From NCBI GenBank assembly GCA_039602395.1, contig JBCNJP010000003.1, forward strand, positions 26,298,269 through 26,362,268: a DNA stretch of 64,000 nucleotides, written 5' to 3'. The stretch comes from Deinandra increscens subsp. villosa (lineage: Eukaryota; Streptophyta; Magnoliopsida; Asterales; Asteraceae). How positions within the stretch are numbered: position 1 is the first letter of the stretch; each line of letters starts with the position of its first letter. The translations under genes were made by a program, and so were the position numbers. Shown here one piece after another: positions 12,131 through 23,679 of this stretch. Below the pieces are notes generated by a model, which was not told the DNA's origin, did not search any database, and worked only from the letters and a program-made list of their open reading frames with translations.

Positions 12131-12854
12131 AAGGATCGCTTGTATGCCACACATCATAAAGAGTTTGCAAGGCCCAAAATTCTCCAAACACTTTCATAGC
12201 AAAACAAGAAAGCCCAGATTTCTTGAAAACCCCAATTGGGTGTATTAAAACTTTGTAAAATAATCCATTATCCAAAATCAAGTGAAATAACCCAGATATC
12301 CAAAATCTATTTGTAACTATTAAGATGGTGTTTTCTTTTATCGAGTCGTTTTCTGAAACAAGATCATGACTTTAACTTAAGAGTAATGAAACAGATCAAA
12401 ATAACAGAGTTTAAAGTGAAAATATAATGCTAACTTAAGAGAAGAACCCGAAGAACAAACTAAAAGAAAAAAACGAGTTTACCTTTATGTTTTTCAATCT
12501 GTTTGTGTACCATTGTTCCTAAATTGCGATCCAAAATAACCCTTTGAATGTTGTTCTTGGCGTCTTAGAGCTTTTCAAACTGGTTTATCTTTATCTTGAA
12601 TGAAAGAGAAATACTTTAAAAACTTGAATGAAGGGAAGCGAATGGACATTGGATTGTTTTTTAGGGCTGATTTGACTGCACTCAGAAAATAGAAGTTTAC
12701 AAAACTGCCCTTGCCTGCCAAATTCCTTCAAAAAGTATCAATATAATATCCCTTTTAAAGAGAGCCATCCGATCAAGATACTGTTTAGGAAATGAACCAT
12801 TAAGATCAGGTTATTAGGTTATTGTTGTAAGAGGGAGTTATTAATCATTCCAAC

Positions 12855-12857
<3 letters not shown>
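12131..12857. other. Unassigned AT-rich DNA
   Basis: No convincing ORF, repeat or element terminus was found in this stretch. It may be old host sequence. Confidence 0.5.

Positions 12858-12913
<56 letters not shown>
12858..12913. repeat. (TA)n microsatellite, left
   Basis: About 28 TA units directly abut the left end of the element at 12914. A second (AT)n tract lies at its right end. Confidence 0.95.
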
Positions 12914-12915
<2 letters not shown>

Positions 12916-14109
12916 TGAAAGCTCAAATACAAAGGGATATTTATGTGCGAAGCGTGCGAAGTGATGTTAGCATTTGATTTTATAGATGAGTGGTCTAGAT
13001 TTGGGTAGATCTAATCCAAATGGAAAACAAAAAAATGAAGCGTGCAAATAACCTAGAGGGTAAAATGGGTATAACCTATAAAAATGTTTCCCCCATCTTT
13101 TTTAAACGTCTATAACTTTTTCATATGACATCGGTTTTTAAAAAAAATTACACCATAAAAACAAGCATTTAATTCTCTTTAATTCAAGTATAGTATTGCT
13201 ATACTTTTTTTGAAGTTAAATTTTTTTAGAACTCAACTATACGTCCAGGTGACGTTTGCGTGATTATGAAATAAAGCATGCGTAATTATTGTTTTTGGTG
13301 GCAAAATGGTGACAATTGTCTTTTTTTACACCATTTTGCTACCAAAACATATTTTGGTGGCAAATTGGTGACAATTGCTTATGAAATAAAGCCTTTGCGT
13401 GATAATGTGTAACTTGCGTGATTATGACCTGTATATTTTTTCACAACATATTTGGTGGCAAAATGGTGACAATTGCTTATAAAATAAAGTTTGCGTGATT
13501 AGGACCTGGACATGTTTTTACAACATATTTGGTGGCAAAATGGTGACAATTGCCCTTTTGACATCATTTTTGCTACCAAAACATATTTGGTGGCAATTTT
13601 TTTTAAGTTCGTCTTCGGAAAGCTTGCGTGATTATAATATACTTGCGTGATTATGATACTTGGTGGCAAAATGGTGACAATTGCCTTTTTGCCACAATTT
13701 TGCCACCAAAACATATTTTGGTGGCAAATTAGTGACAGTTGCTTATGAAATAAAGCCCTTGCGTGATTATGTATAACTTGCGTGATTATGACTCGTACAT
13801 TTTTCATAACATATTTGGTGGCAAAATGGTGACAATTGCTTATTAAATAAAGTTTGCGTGATTATGTATAATTGGCGTGATTAGGACCTCGACATGTTTT
13901 TACAACATATTTGGTGGCAAAATGGTGACAATTGCCCTTTTGACATCATTCATATTTTGGTGGCAAAATTGTGACAATTGCCCTTTTGACACCATTTTGC
14001 TACCAAAAATGCGGTGGCAAGATCTTGCGTGATTATCAAGCGTACGCAGACAATATTACCCTCCTTCGCACACTTCGCACGGAAAGTCCCCTTTGTATAG
14101 TAATTCTCC

Positions 14110-14112
<3 letters not shown>
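12914..14112. mobile_element. Non-autonomous element embedded in (TA)n
   Basis: The left edge (ggtgaaagctcaaatac, then aaaggg and gtgcgaag-gtgcgaag words) matches, imperfectly and inverted, the right edge at about 14060-14112 (cttcgcac-cttcgcac, then ccccttt and ctcccac). This suggests imperfect terminal inverted repeats of about 50 bp. It encodes nothing and has a repetitive interior. Placement between two TA tracts recalls (TA)n-flanked plant MITEs such as rice Micron, but family membership is not shown. Confidence 0.55.
13230..14035. repeat. Internal tandem/dispersed repeat array
   Basis: Several copies of a unit built from atttggtggcaaaatggtga, then caattgc, then a ttgcgtgattatg box, in varying spacing (for example near 13440, 13520, 13660, 13810 and 13910). 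Part of the array is inverted (ttttgctaccaaaacat). Short ORFs across it are chance frames. Confidence 0.8.

Positions 14113-14158
<46 letters not shown>
14113..14158. repeat. (AT)n microsatellite, right
   Basis: An uninterrupted alternating AT tract abuts the right end of the element ending at 14112. Confidence 0.95.
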
Positions 14159-14161
<3 letters not shown>

Positions 14162-14424
14162 CGTTAACTGAGAACAAAAAACCCTATCACCACTCGGGAC
14201 ACCAAATTAAATAACATTTTTATTTAAATTTGCCTAGGCGTTCAGGAATGATTTATATGTGTGTAAACGACCACTTGGGTTACTTAGGTGGTGTTTGTTT
14301 TTTCTGAAAAAGCTCTTCTATCCTCTTATGTTTGTGCCGCACAGACCACGCGCAGACATTTAGGTCTGCAGGTTTTTTTATTTTTTCGAAGAAATTTCTC
14401 TAAAAAATGTCTGTGCAGACTCTT
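14159..14424. other. Pre-insertion DNA left of the copia element
   Basis: Non-coding. Its last five bases, ctctt (14420-14424), recur at 53497-53501, so this DNA was originally continuous with 53502 onward. Short inverted words (gcagacattt / aaatgtctg) hint at an old MITE. No gene is seen. Confidence 0.6.
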
Positions 14425-14773
14425 TGTTGATACTTGATATGTGCGTCGTGTGAAGTATCAAGCAAAGTACAAGATCATGTCCAAGTATCACTGGCCGAAT
14501 GTGGTCCGAACCTGAAGTTCGAACTGGCCGAACCAGGGGTTCGGACATGGATCGGCCATTCGCTATAAATAGGAGTTTGTTCTTTGTGTTCGGGGGTTCT
14601 GAGCGTGTGAGATTTATGTTAAGTGTGTGTTTCTGAGTGTGTTTCTCTGAGTCTGTTTCTAAGTGTTTACTGATTGTAATTGTTCTTTGTTGATCAATAA
14701 AACAATCGGTTAATTACGTTTTGATGTCCGAATAGCTAGATTGAGTAGACGATCCTATGCTCACGCACTTTCA
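14425..14773 (+). repeat. Copia-type 5' LTR
   Basis: Starts tgttgatac, ends tttca, and is 349 bp like its partner at 53148-53496. A TATA box lies in gctataaataggag near 14561-14574. Confidence 0.95.
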
Positions 14774-14775
14774 AG

Positions 14776-14787
14776 TGGTATCAGAGC
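14776..14787 (+). other. Primer-binding site (initiator Met tRNA type)
   Basis: TGGTATCAGAGC starts two bases after the 5' LTR. It matches the 3' end complement of plant initiator methionine tRNA used to prime retrotransposon reverse transcription. Confidence 0.92.
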
Positions 14788-15254
14788 ATTCTGGTTCATT
14801 CTACTAATCTGTGTTTGCTATTGTCGGATCTTTGATGCGTTTTTGGTGTTTCTCGAATTTGTTTGCGTGGTTTTTATCAATACTATCGAGTTTTTAGTGT
14901 CAAATCTGCTTTTAAACCAGTTCTTATCGGTTTTCCTGATTCTCAGTTACTAGTTTCTTCAAAATTAGTCAATTTTCGCGCGTTTTTTGAAAAAGTATGT
15001 CGAAGTTCAGAGGTACCTGGTCGAGTTCGGAGTAACCACTCCGAGGCTCTAGTTCAGACAGAGTTCGGTGAGTCTTCGGAGAGAGTTCGGTCCTAGATCG
15101 GTCAGCGTTCGGAGTTCGTTCTATTTCGGTGATAGTTGGAGTTCATTCGGAGGACGTTCAGAGCTTTTTAGGTTCGGACCAAGTTTGGTGAAAGTTCGGC
15201 TTGTTGATTTAGGTTTGGACAAAGTTCGGTGGAAGTTCGAAGCACAGTGTCAAG
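14788..15254 (+). other. Copia element leader, rich in GTTCGG words
   Basis: Non-coding leader between primer site and gag. From about 15000 to 15250 it contains many copies of gttcgg/ttcgga; the same words continue after the insertion at 34303-34325. No ORF is supported. Confidence 0.7.
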
Positions 15255-15492
15255 TGTCACACCCCAACCTACGGCGGAATACGCCGGGACGCGATGATTG
15301 TCCAGATGCACACAACACTAATTAATGTTGTGATATTCTTAATCAACCCATTTCGTAATATAAGTAAACAATACAAAGCATGATATAATTCAACAACAAT
15401 GAAACAAATTAACTTGTTTAATTAGGTCACACTAAGTCCACATGCGATCCTATGGTGTCATCAATCATGGATAACATCATCAATCTGCATAA

Positions 15493-15538
15493 CCTGCAAC
15501 ATGTATAAAATAAATGTCAACTACGAATAGTTGGTGAG
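15493..15538 (-). promoter_or_regulatory. Conserved LTR stem-loop and TTGCAGG (LTR A)
   Basis: On the minus strand: CTCACC, stem CAACTA/TAGTTG (15518-15533), GAC, then TTGCAGG (15493-15499). The companion hairpin position at 15698-15708 has a weakened stem, GGCT-GAC-GACC. Confidence 0.6.
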
Positions 15539-18000
15539 AAAACATAGGTTTAGAATACTACATAGATTAAACGTTGCGATTCAATGAGTCAAGCGATAAT
15601 ATCCAATCATGATCAACGAGTCATATAAGTGATGTGCACCAAGCCTAGACACTAAGGGAGCAATCACCCGGCGCCCAAGCCAAGGCTACCCCGAGTGGGT
15701 CGTCAGCCAATAGATCTATCATTGTTGCCACGGCTCAAAGGTTAATGGTACACATGCGATTAGCGATTAGCGAATATCCACACATAGAATTCAACAAGTA
15801 TCACACAATAGAATATAACACTTAGAGCACATAGAATCGCATAGAATTTTGCATAATATAGAGTTTAGGGTTTTGAATACTGATACATGTTGCACCCCAA
15901 AATATTGAAATGGAAGAAGAGCTATGAATACTCACCTTGGATTAATCAAAATGAGTCTCGCAAAAAGAACGATTCAAAGGTCACTGATTTGGTCCTATTG
16001 TATAAGAGATAAGATATTAAGTTTTGGAGTTTGGTCGAGAGTTAGAGTTTTGTCAAATGGATGTGTGAAAATTGGTTTTTAGTTTAGTGCACTACTTTTA
16101 GAATTTTGACAGCTTGCGGGTTGTAACTTTAGGTGCGATTTTAAAATATCAAACGTCTTCCAAATATTACCAAAATTTACAGGTTACTACTTTAATGTAT
16201 CCCGAATAACTTTTATTTAGAATGCGTCTTATGAAAATGCTAGGGACTTGTTCAAGACAGCCTCACAAGACAGGAAGTGCTGAAACGTGCATCTGTCTTG
16301 TAGGGACTGTTTTGAAGTCCTTGGGTTGAGTTAGGACATGAGTAAGCTACCGTTGGAAAGCTAACTCGACGTGCTTAATCGTGGAGTTTGAGTTTGTTCA
16401 GTTTCGGCTTGTTATGACCAAGATATGGTCTTCTAAAGTCAACCCAGGAATCTGTCCAAATTCTAAAGTCTCATGTAGTACACGGTTTAAGGTTAATAAA
16501 ATTCAAACCAACTCTTTCGGGTATGTAAACCATTTTTATATGTTTTATAACAAACTTAACAGTTATTATTAACATCTAAACCATATAACAACAACATATC
16601 ATCAAGTTGAACCATTATTAAGACTTTAGTTAAACAAGTGATTAAAAATATGAAGTGGGGAAGAGTTTTCTTACGGAAACGGGCGACGGAAAAGTATGAG
16701 GAACCAACGGGACTTGAGAGGCACTTGAAACACTCGCAAGATGGCTTGTGAATGCTTGATGAAGGTCTGGAAATGAGGGGTGTTGCTGCTGGTCCGAAAC
16801 AGTGGCAAAACAAAATGAACAAGTGAGTTTGTCGGTGTCAAAACGGGTTCGAACTTGGGTCGAATGGGGCTGTTTTGAAACCGAAATCAAGAGGGGATAA
16901 AAGGGTGAGGATTTATACCTTAAATAAGAGATCCAAGTGGCTGAGATCTGAACCGAAAGGCTGCTGATTTGCTGGTGTGTTCTCGGTCAGAAAACTGGGT
17001 CGAACATGGGGTTTTTGGCTATGATTTTTATATGTGGAACTTATGGTATTCTTGCAGCTGCGTCTTGGGTAATGAACCAGCAGACTTTGAGGGGTGTTTT
17101 TAGTCCTAAAGTGAGTGCAAAGAAGCTCGAGAGTTGTTGTTTCGAAACAGTGAACAAGGGACACGAAAAAGTGGGTTTTCGGGTGATTTTCGGGTGTTTT
17201 TGGGGACTGGAATTCGCAGCCAGATCTAGGGACTGAATGGGGTGAGTTTCACGCTTGGAAAGAAGGTGATGGGGCTGTTTTTACAGCCACCAATTCGTGG
17301 CTCTGAGGTTGTTGTGATTAAGTAGTAACCAAGGAGGAAGGGAGTGGGTCTTCTTTGTGGGTTTTGAGTGTTGGACGTGAGATGTGAAGCAAGAATGCAG
17401 GCTTGGGGGTAGTTGAAAATGGGTTTTCTTTTTGTTGAAAACTTTCAGAGGGTTACAGGATGTTAATTGGGGTAGTCAAATGTGCATAGGACTTTGATGT
17501 GTATGCCCATGCTTGTATAAGTAGAAGTCTTGCACCATATTAGTAATAAGAAGATGGAAAGGTTGCTTGACCACATACCCAAAAAAAATGAACATGTAAG
17601 CTAGCTATTAGTTGTCAAGAAGGAAGATGTGGACATGGGTTGAAACCATACGTACAAAATGTGTGAATTTCAAATGTTTATGAATCTTATCCTAATGATT
17701 TAATAAGTAGTAAGAGTGTAATTTATATAATAAGTCACGAAAATAGAATATTATAGGTATAAACCCGAAATAAATAAAATGGATATCTTTACTAGAAAAC
17801 TTTAATAAAAATAGTGTTTGATGTTAAATGGTAAATAGGTGATAGTTGGGTATGTTTAGACGTGCTCAAATAATTAATATGCTTGAACTGTTCACGCTAA
17901 AAAAATACAATCGTTGCGTAAATATATTCTAAATCAATAAAATATATTAATATTCATTGAAATATATCAAGAGTGGGCACGACCTAAGTATAGATAATTG

Positions 18001-21000
18001 TGTCACACCCTGTAAGATTTGTGTCGGGATGCGAAAAGGTTATCACAGTCAAGGTTACGAACGTACTCTGGATGGTTTAACAACTAGAGCCGTTTTGGAA
18101 ATTGTTAAATTGTTGGAGTAAATAGGAGTTTTTCCAATATCATTACGCAGCGGATTAATTGTAATGAGAAAAGTAAATAGTTTTAAGTTTACAACACATA
18201 AGTTTCAAAAGATTTTTAGGACATGACACCGTTAGGTGTTATGTCAGGAAAATCTCCAAAAGCTAAACTATACTCCAGAAACAAATGAAAAGTCCTAAGA
18301 TGCAAAGGCAGGAAACAAGCAAGCAGGTCCGATGCATGCACAGCAGTTAAGTTTAAGTACCTGAGAATTCATACGAGAAAGCGGTCAACAAATAATTGTT
18401 GGTGAGTTTCACAGGTTTAATGTGCTAGCAGTTAAAGGTTAAATGAATATAGTAATTGGAAATAGTTCATGTTAATAATTGACAATATTTGATAAGATTA
18501 GTTGATAATGTTACCATGTACCCTGAATACCGAAACTGACTGTTTACCCACTCTTGGTACCTATTGTCCGGTTGGTACCGCATAAGTATGACATAACAAT
18601 TTGTACTCTTTGACAAAAGACGGAGTCACGATTGGAGCTACCAATCAGAGCAGGGGCGTTAACCCAATAGATCAATTCAAACGTTACCGTTTGCAAATGA
18701 TAATTAATCGGATTCAGTTAATAGTGGGGTTTGGGTTATAGCATGAATGAACATGAGATAACAAGTATGGACAATGGAAAAGCACATGAAACAGTTATGA
18801 TAACAAGGTCTGATTGCCTAACATGGAAAAATGTATGTATGAATTCTCCCCCGAGGATAAAATAGTTAATGGAAAAAGGGGCCGTGAAAACTCACATGAT
18901 TCAGATACGGTAGTCGGAAATATGATCAACGGGGATTGCAAGCCTAGATAATTATGAGACATGCAATATAATAAGTAATTGGGTTGACATTAATGTCACT
19001 CCAATTAGGTAGGTCAAGTCTTGACGTCATGGTAGTCTTAAGGTTAAGTGATTTGAAAACCAAAGTAAGTGTATCCGGTTATGTATTTATTTGGAAATAA
19101 TGTAAAATATATATTTTTAATTAAATGAATATATAAAATTTCCCCAATAATATTTAAAGATGATAAATATTTACAGAATAAATATTAAGTTATATTGAGG
19201 GTTTTCATATGAAAATTGGTTATTTTGAACTAGTTAGCCAAAACCGGGAGATTTCGCGGTAACCGCCGTTTACACGATATTTATCCGTTTAAGTTAGAAA
19301 TCAATCAAGTTAAATAAAATATGATTATTTTCTGTACAAAATGGGTGGATAATTATTTTGAGTGTCGGTTTGCATTAGTTTGCCGGTTTTGTGTATTTAG
19401 TGCCGGTTTTGCCGTTTTGGTCCCGTTTGCCCGTTAAATGACACCGTTAGGTTCCTAAATTCACCATAAGCATTTGTAAACATGTTTTCATTATTAAAAT
19501 AACCCTATGAGTTCATTTGGACCAGATTTGGGTTTTGTTACAAAAATGGTGTTTCCGGGCCCGTTGGGTGTCGGTTTTAGTCCCGGTTTGTGCACAAATT
19601 CAAGTAATTTAAAAAGGGATCTTTTGGCCATGTCTTAGGTTCACTTTAACCATCACAACCTACTGTTTAAAAGTCCAAAGTTTCTGGTCTAAACGGATCT
19701 TTAGTGAAAAGCCATTTCTAGGGTTTTTAAAGTGTACTTTTGCATGTAAAAGTTTGCTATGGTGAGTTTAAGCACTAGTAACTTTTCTAAAGTCCAAGAT
19801 ATCATATTTTGACTATGTTAAGGGTCTAAAAACGTGTCATAGGAATCAATGGGTCCAAAATTACAAGATCTACACATAACACATGATAAATACAAAGTTA
19901 TAGTCTAAAAATGGCAACCTAAGCAAATACCTGTGTAAAAGTCTAACCAAACTAAATCTTGAACATAATAATGTAAGTAAATACTATCATGAGTTTATAG
20001 TGGCAAGATCTATGGTGAAACATGAAGTTAAATACAAGTAAGTAGACTTTTATAGTTCAAAATGGTGTTTAGACAACAATGTGAGTCAAGACTTGCTAAT
20101 GGAGTGTTCTAGTTATACATAGGAACTAAGAATACTTGTTAGGACAAGATTTAACTAGAAGAAATGAAGATGGAACCTTGTTAGAGAAGATGTAGGCCGA
20201 AAATGATGATGGTGATGATGATTCTTGAGTGTTCAAGCTTCCTAGCACCATGGAATGTCAAGATAATGAGTGATTACTCAAGAGTTTTAGAGAGAGAGTA
20301 GAGAGAGAGAGACACTTACGGGTTTGGAGAGAGGAGAGCAAAGAGAGAGAAGTTCTTGAGTGATGAATGTGATAAATGAAGCTAGGTTCTCTAAAAATGA
20401 TTAAGTATGGAAGTAACTAAGAAAAGGAGAATGTTTGGTTAGGTGGTGGTGTGGGTTTCGGTTGTATATGAACCGAGAGAGAGAGAGAGGGACGGTTAGA
20501 GGGTGAGAGATGGAAAGGAATGAGATGTTTGGTTCTTGACTTGGGATAAATATATAGTAAAGTGATAAGGTAAATAGAAGTCTAAGTATTAATGTGTGTG
20601 TGTTGTGTTTTGTGAACCGAAAAGAAAAGAAGGAGGGGGACGGGTTCGAGCCCTTTGGTGGCCGGCTCTCAACACACACATAAGGGGTTCAAGAGGTTCA
20701 TTAACTTGTGTTATGTGGGTGTAGAAGGTTGAAACATGGCTGCAATGTTTAGTGGGAAAGGAGAGTGCACATTGGAGGGAAACTAAGGACCTTTGGTCCA
20801 TAGTCTTGGCTTGGCATGAGACAACTCTTGCCTATGGTTGTTAAAGTGTGTATAGGGTGTCAAGAGATTGTCTAGTGTTGATGTGAAAAGCATCTAATGG
20901 AGGTAAAACATGGTACAACCAAGTAACTAGAGAATTGAATAGGAATGGTGGTGGTTGGTGTTGTTCTCGGCCGAACAAGGGAAGGGGACAGGAACCGGGT

Positions 21001-21797
21001 TCGATCTCGGGTGGAGGCCGGGTCACGAGGAGAAAGAAAAAGGGTGACGGGGATCGAATGCTACGCGGAACGGATAAAACGATTAAACGATTAAACGAAT
21101 CGAGTGTAACGAACTCATTTTATAAAAATAGTTATCCACGACGTTTCAAAATAAATAAAAGTAACTTGGGTTGAATTGAAAATACTCAAAGGTTAGTAAC
21201 ATGAAATTATTAGGTTACTTGTACATATATATTGCATGCATATAAAAATGCAAGTGTCGTGAACGTAAATAAAGTTTAATGAATTGCTTTGGACGTAAAA
21301 TATATTAAGGTTTACGTATGGAATGGATCACAAGTCTTGGATTGTTGTCGTCGTCTAAACACATTGTTACTTGGTATGAAATTGTTAATATAAGTTATAC
21401 ATATGAAATGTGTGTCATAAGATGACAAAGGTTGATAAAATGTAAATTATAGTTTAATGATTTAAATGAACGTAAAGTGACAATGAAAATAATGATAATC
21501 CACAAAATGATGGGATCATGTTTAACGTTTACCACATAGTTTGGTAAGTTTGGTAAATGGGTTCGGTTAGTCGTTTTATTATTATTGAAATTCCAGCGAC
21601 CATTCCGTGCAAAGAAGTCATCATGTTCAATTATTGTTTACAACATGAGTTAAGGCTACGTCAAGGCTATATTCCTAATGTAAATGAATGTAATTATGAT
21701 AAAATTGGCACGTTGTAAGTAAACAGTTACGTAACACAGTTAACACATAAGTATATATTATCGTTTTAAGTCCTTGAAAAACTTACGGGTTGTCACA
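18001..21797 (-). repeat. 3' LTR of element B
   Basis: 3797 bp, minus orientation, TGTGACAACC...GGGTGTGACA. On the minus strand a TATA-like run near 20540-20560 precedes a GA/CT-rich leader (20290-20500). It differs from the 5' LTR by scattered substitutions and small indels, including about 30 bp present here near 21670-21700. ORFs near 20400-21170 are in LTR DNA and have no recognisable product. Confidence 0.95.
18360..18405 (-). promoter_or_regulatory. Conserved LTR stem-loop (element B, 3' LTR)
   Basis: On the minus strand: CTCACC, stem CAACAA/TTGTTG with loop ttat (18386-18401), GACC, then TTCTCAGG (18360-18367). The 5' LTR has the same block at about 30754-30805. The companion upstream motif at about 18657-18668 is only a weak GGG/CCC hairpin. 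Confidence 0.6.
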
Positions 21798-21810
21798 TCC
21801 TCCCCTAGTT
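21798..21810 (-). other. Polypurine tract of element B
   Basis: On the minus strand AACTAGGGGAGGA lies directly before the 3' LTR start TGTGACAACC, the expected place and composition for plus-strand DNA priming. Confidence 0.85.
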
Positions 21811-21848
21811 AAGAGAATTTCGTCCCGAAATTCAGCTTGTCATCATGG

Positions 21849-23674
21849 CTAAGCGGCTGCTACAGGAAAGAGATGGGGATACTTGGCGCGAAACTGGTCT
21901 TCGCGTTCCCATGTGAATTCAGAACCACGGCGGGAGTTCCAACGAACTTTAACGAGAGGTATACGTCTATGCTTCAATTTCTTGACTTCGCGGTCGACGA
22001 TCTCGGCTGGTTCTTCAACGAATTCTAGGGATTCATCCAAGTGTATCTCATCGAGGGGAACGGTAAGGTCTTCTTCGGCAAGGCACTTCTTCAGATTACT
22101 GACGTGAAATACATTATGAACGTTACTAAGCTCGGGCGGCAGTAGTAGTCGGTACGCGACGGGTGTCATTGTTTCAATGATTTCGAATGGACCTATGTAG
22201 CAAGGATTTAACTTACCACGTTTGTCAAAACGTATGACGCCTTTCCACGGGGATACTTTCAGTAATACTTTATCGCCTTTCGCGAAGGATAAGGGTTTAC
22301 GACGGTTATCTGCATATGACTTCTGGCGATCACGGGCGGCTTTTAAGCGGTCTTGAATTTGTGTGATTCTTTCGGTGGTTTCTATCACAACTTCTGGGCC
22401 TGTCAGTTGGCTGTCACCAACTTCGAACCAACAGATAGGTGATCGGCACTTTCTTCCGTACAGTGCCTTGAAAGGTGCACACTGGATGCTAGTGTGGTAA
22501 CTGTTGTTGTACGAGAATTCGCACAATGGCAGATGTTCATCCCAGTTGTTACCAAAATCAATGACACAGGCTCGCAACATATCTTCGAGAGTTTCAATCG
22601 TTCGTTCACTTTGATCGTAAGTTTGCGGATGGTAAGCCGTACTCATATCGAGGCGAGTACCGATGGCCTTGTTCAAAGATTTCCAGAAATGAGAGGTGAA
22701 ACGACCATCTCTGTCGGATATGATAGAAATCGGGGCTCCATGTCGAGAGAATATTTCCTTCATGTACATCCTTGTTAAATGTTCTACGGAATCTTTCTCC
22801 TTCATGGCGAGGAAATGAGCAGATTTTGTCAAACGATCGACAATTACCCAAATGGAATCGTTACCCTTGCGGCTCTTGGGTAACTTGGTGATAAAGTCCA
22901 TGGCAATGCATTCCCATTTCCACTCGGGGATGATGGGTTGGACGAGTAATCCGGAAGGTTTCTGATGCTCGGCCTTAACTTTGGCGCAAGTTAAGCATTT
23001 ACCAACGTACTTAGTGATTTCAGCTTTCATGTTCGGCCACCAATATAACATACGCAGATCGTGGTACATCTTATCGGCTCCGGGGTGAATGGAATATCGG
23101 GTTTTATGTGCTTCATCAAGAACTAGACTCTTGAGATCTCCATAGACGGGTATCCACAGACGATTGACGAAATACCGTAATCCATCAGGCTTGGTTTCAA
23201 GGTGTTGATCCATGCCACGGAGACTTTCGTCTCGGATGTTTTCGTCTTTCAAAGCTTCAGCTTGTGCTGCCAAAACCTGAGTGGCGAGTCCGGTCTGAAT
23301 GGTCATGGCGAGGGATTTGACACGAAGGGGTTTGACACGTTCCTTCCTGCTCAAGGCATCGGCAACGACGTTAGCCTTTCCAGGATGGTACAGGATTTTA
23401 CAGTCATAGTCGCTGAGCAGTTCAATCCATCGGCGTTGTCTCATGTTCAACTCCTTCTGGTCTAAGATGTGTTGAAGACTCTTGTGGTCGGTATAAACTT
23501 TACATTCAGTACCGTAGAGATAGTGTCTCCAAATCTTAAGGGCGAAGACGACGGCTCCAAGTTCCAAATCGTGAGTAGTGTAGTTCTTCTCGTGAACTTT
23601 TAGCTGTCGCGAAGCGTAAGCAATGACTTTGCTCGTTGCATTAAGACACAGCCTAAACCTTGGTGTGAGGCATC
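21849..23674 (-). pseudogene. Element B pol, downstream part: RNase H, integrase, chromodomain
   Basis: Continuation of the pol frame after solo LTR C. From the N-terminus: RNase H (RQLKVHEKNYTTHDLEL; TDHKSLQHI), a His/Cys zinc-binding integrase domain (HPGADKMYHDL..CLTCAKVK), the integrase catalytic core with Asp in AMDFITKLP, Asp in IISDRDGRFTSHFW and Glu in IETLEDML, then a C-terminal chromodomain (EIVDREVKKLKHRRIPLVKV, then FTWERE). Integrase joins element DNA to the chromosome; chromodomains steer some chromoviruses to heterochromatin. A one-base loss near 23631-23636 shifts the frame between the start of RNase H and this stretch. The usual DG after HPQT reads YD here. Confidence 0.92.
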
Positions 23675-23679
23675 GCAGT

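Noticed and set aside
13230..14035. CRISPR-like array
   Set aside because: Repeat spacing and orientation vary, there are no unique spacers or cas genes, and the DNA is plant nuclear.
14776..14787. Possible tRNA gene pieces at this and the other TGGTATCAGAGC sites
   Set aside because: Only the 12-14 bases complementary to a tRNA 3' end are present, next to LTR ends; these are primer-binding sites.
16381..17236. Several 60-90 codon frames on both strands
   Set aside because: They lie in solo LTR A, overlap one another, and show no conserved protein features.
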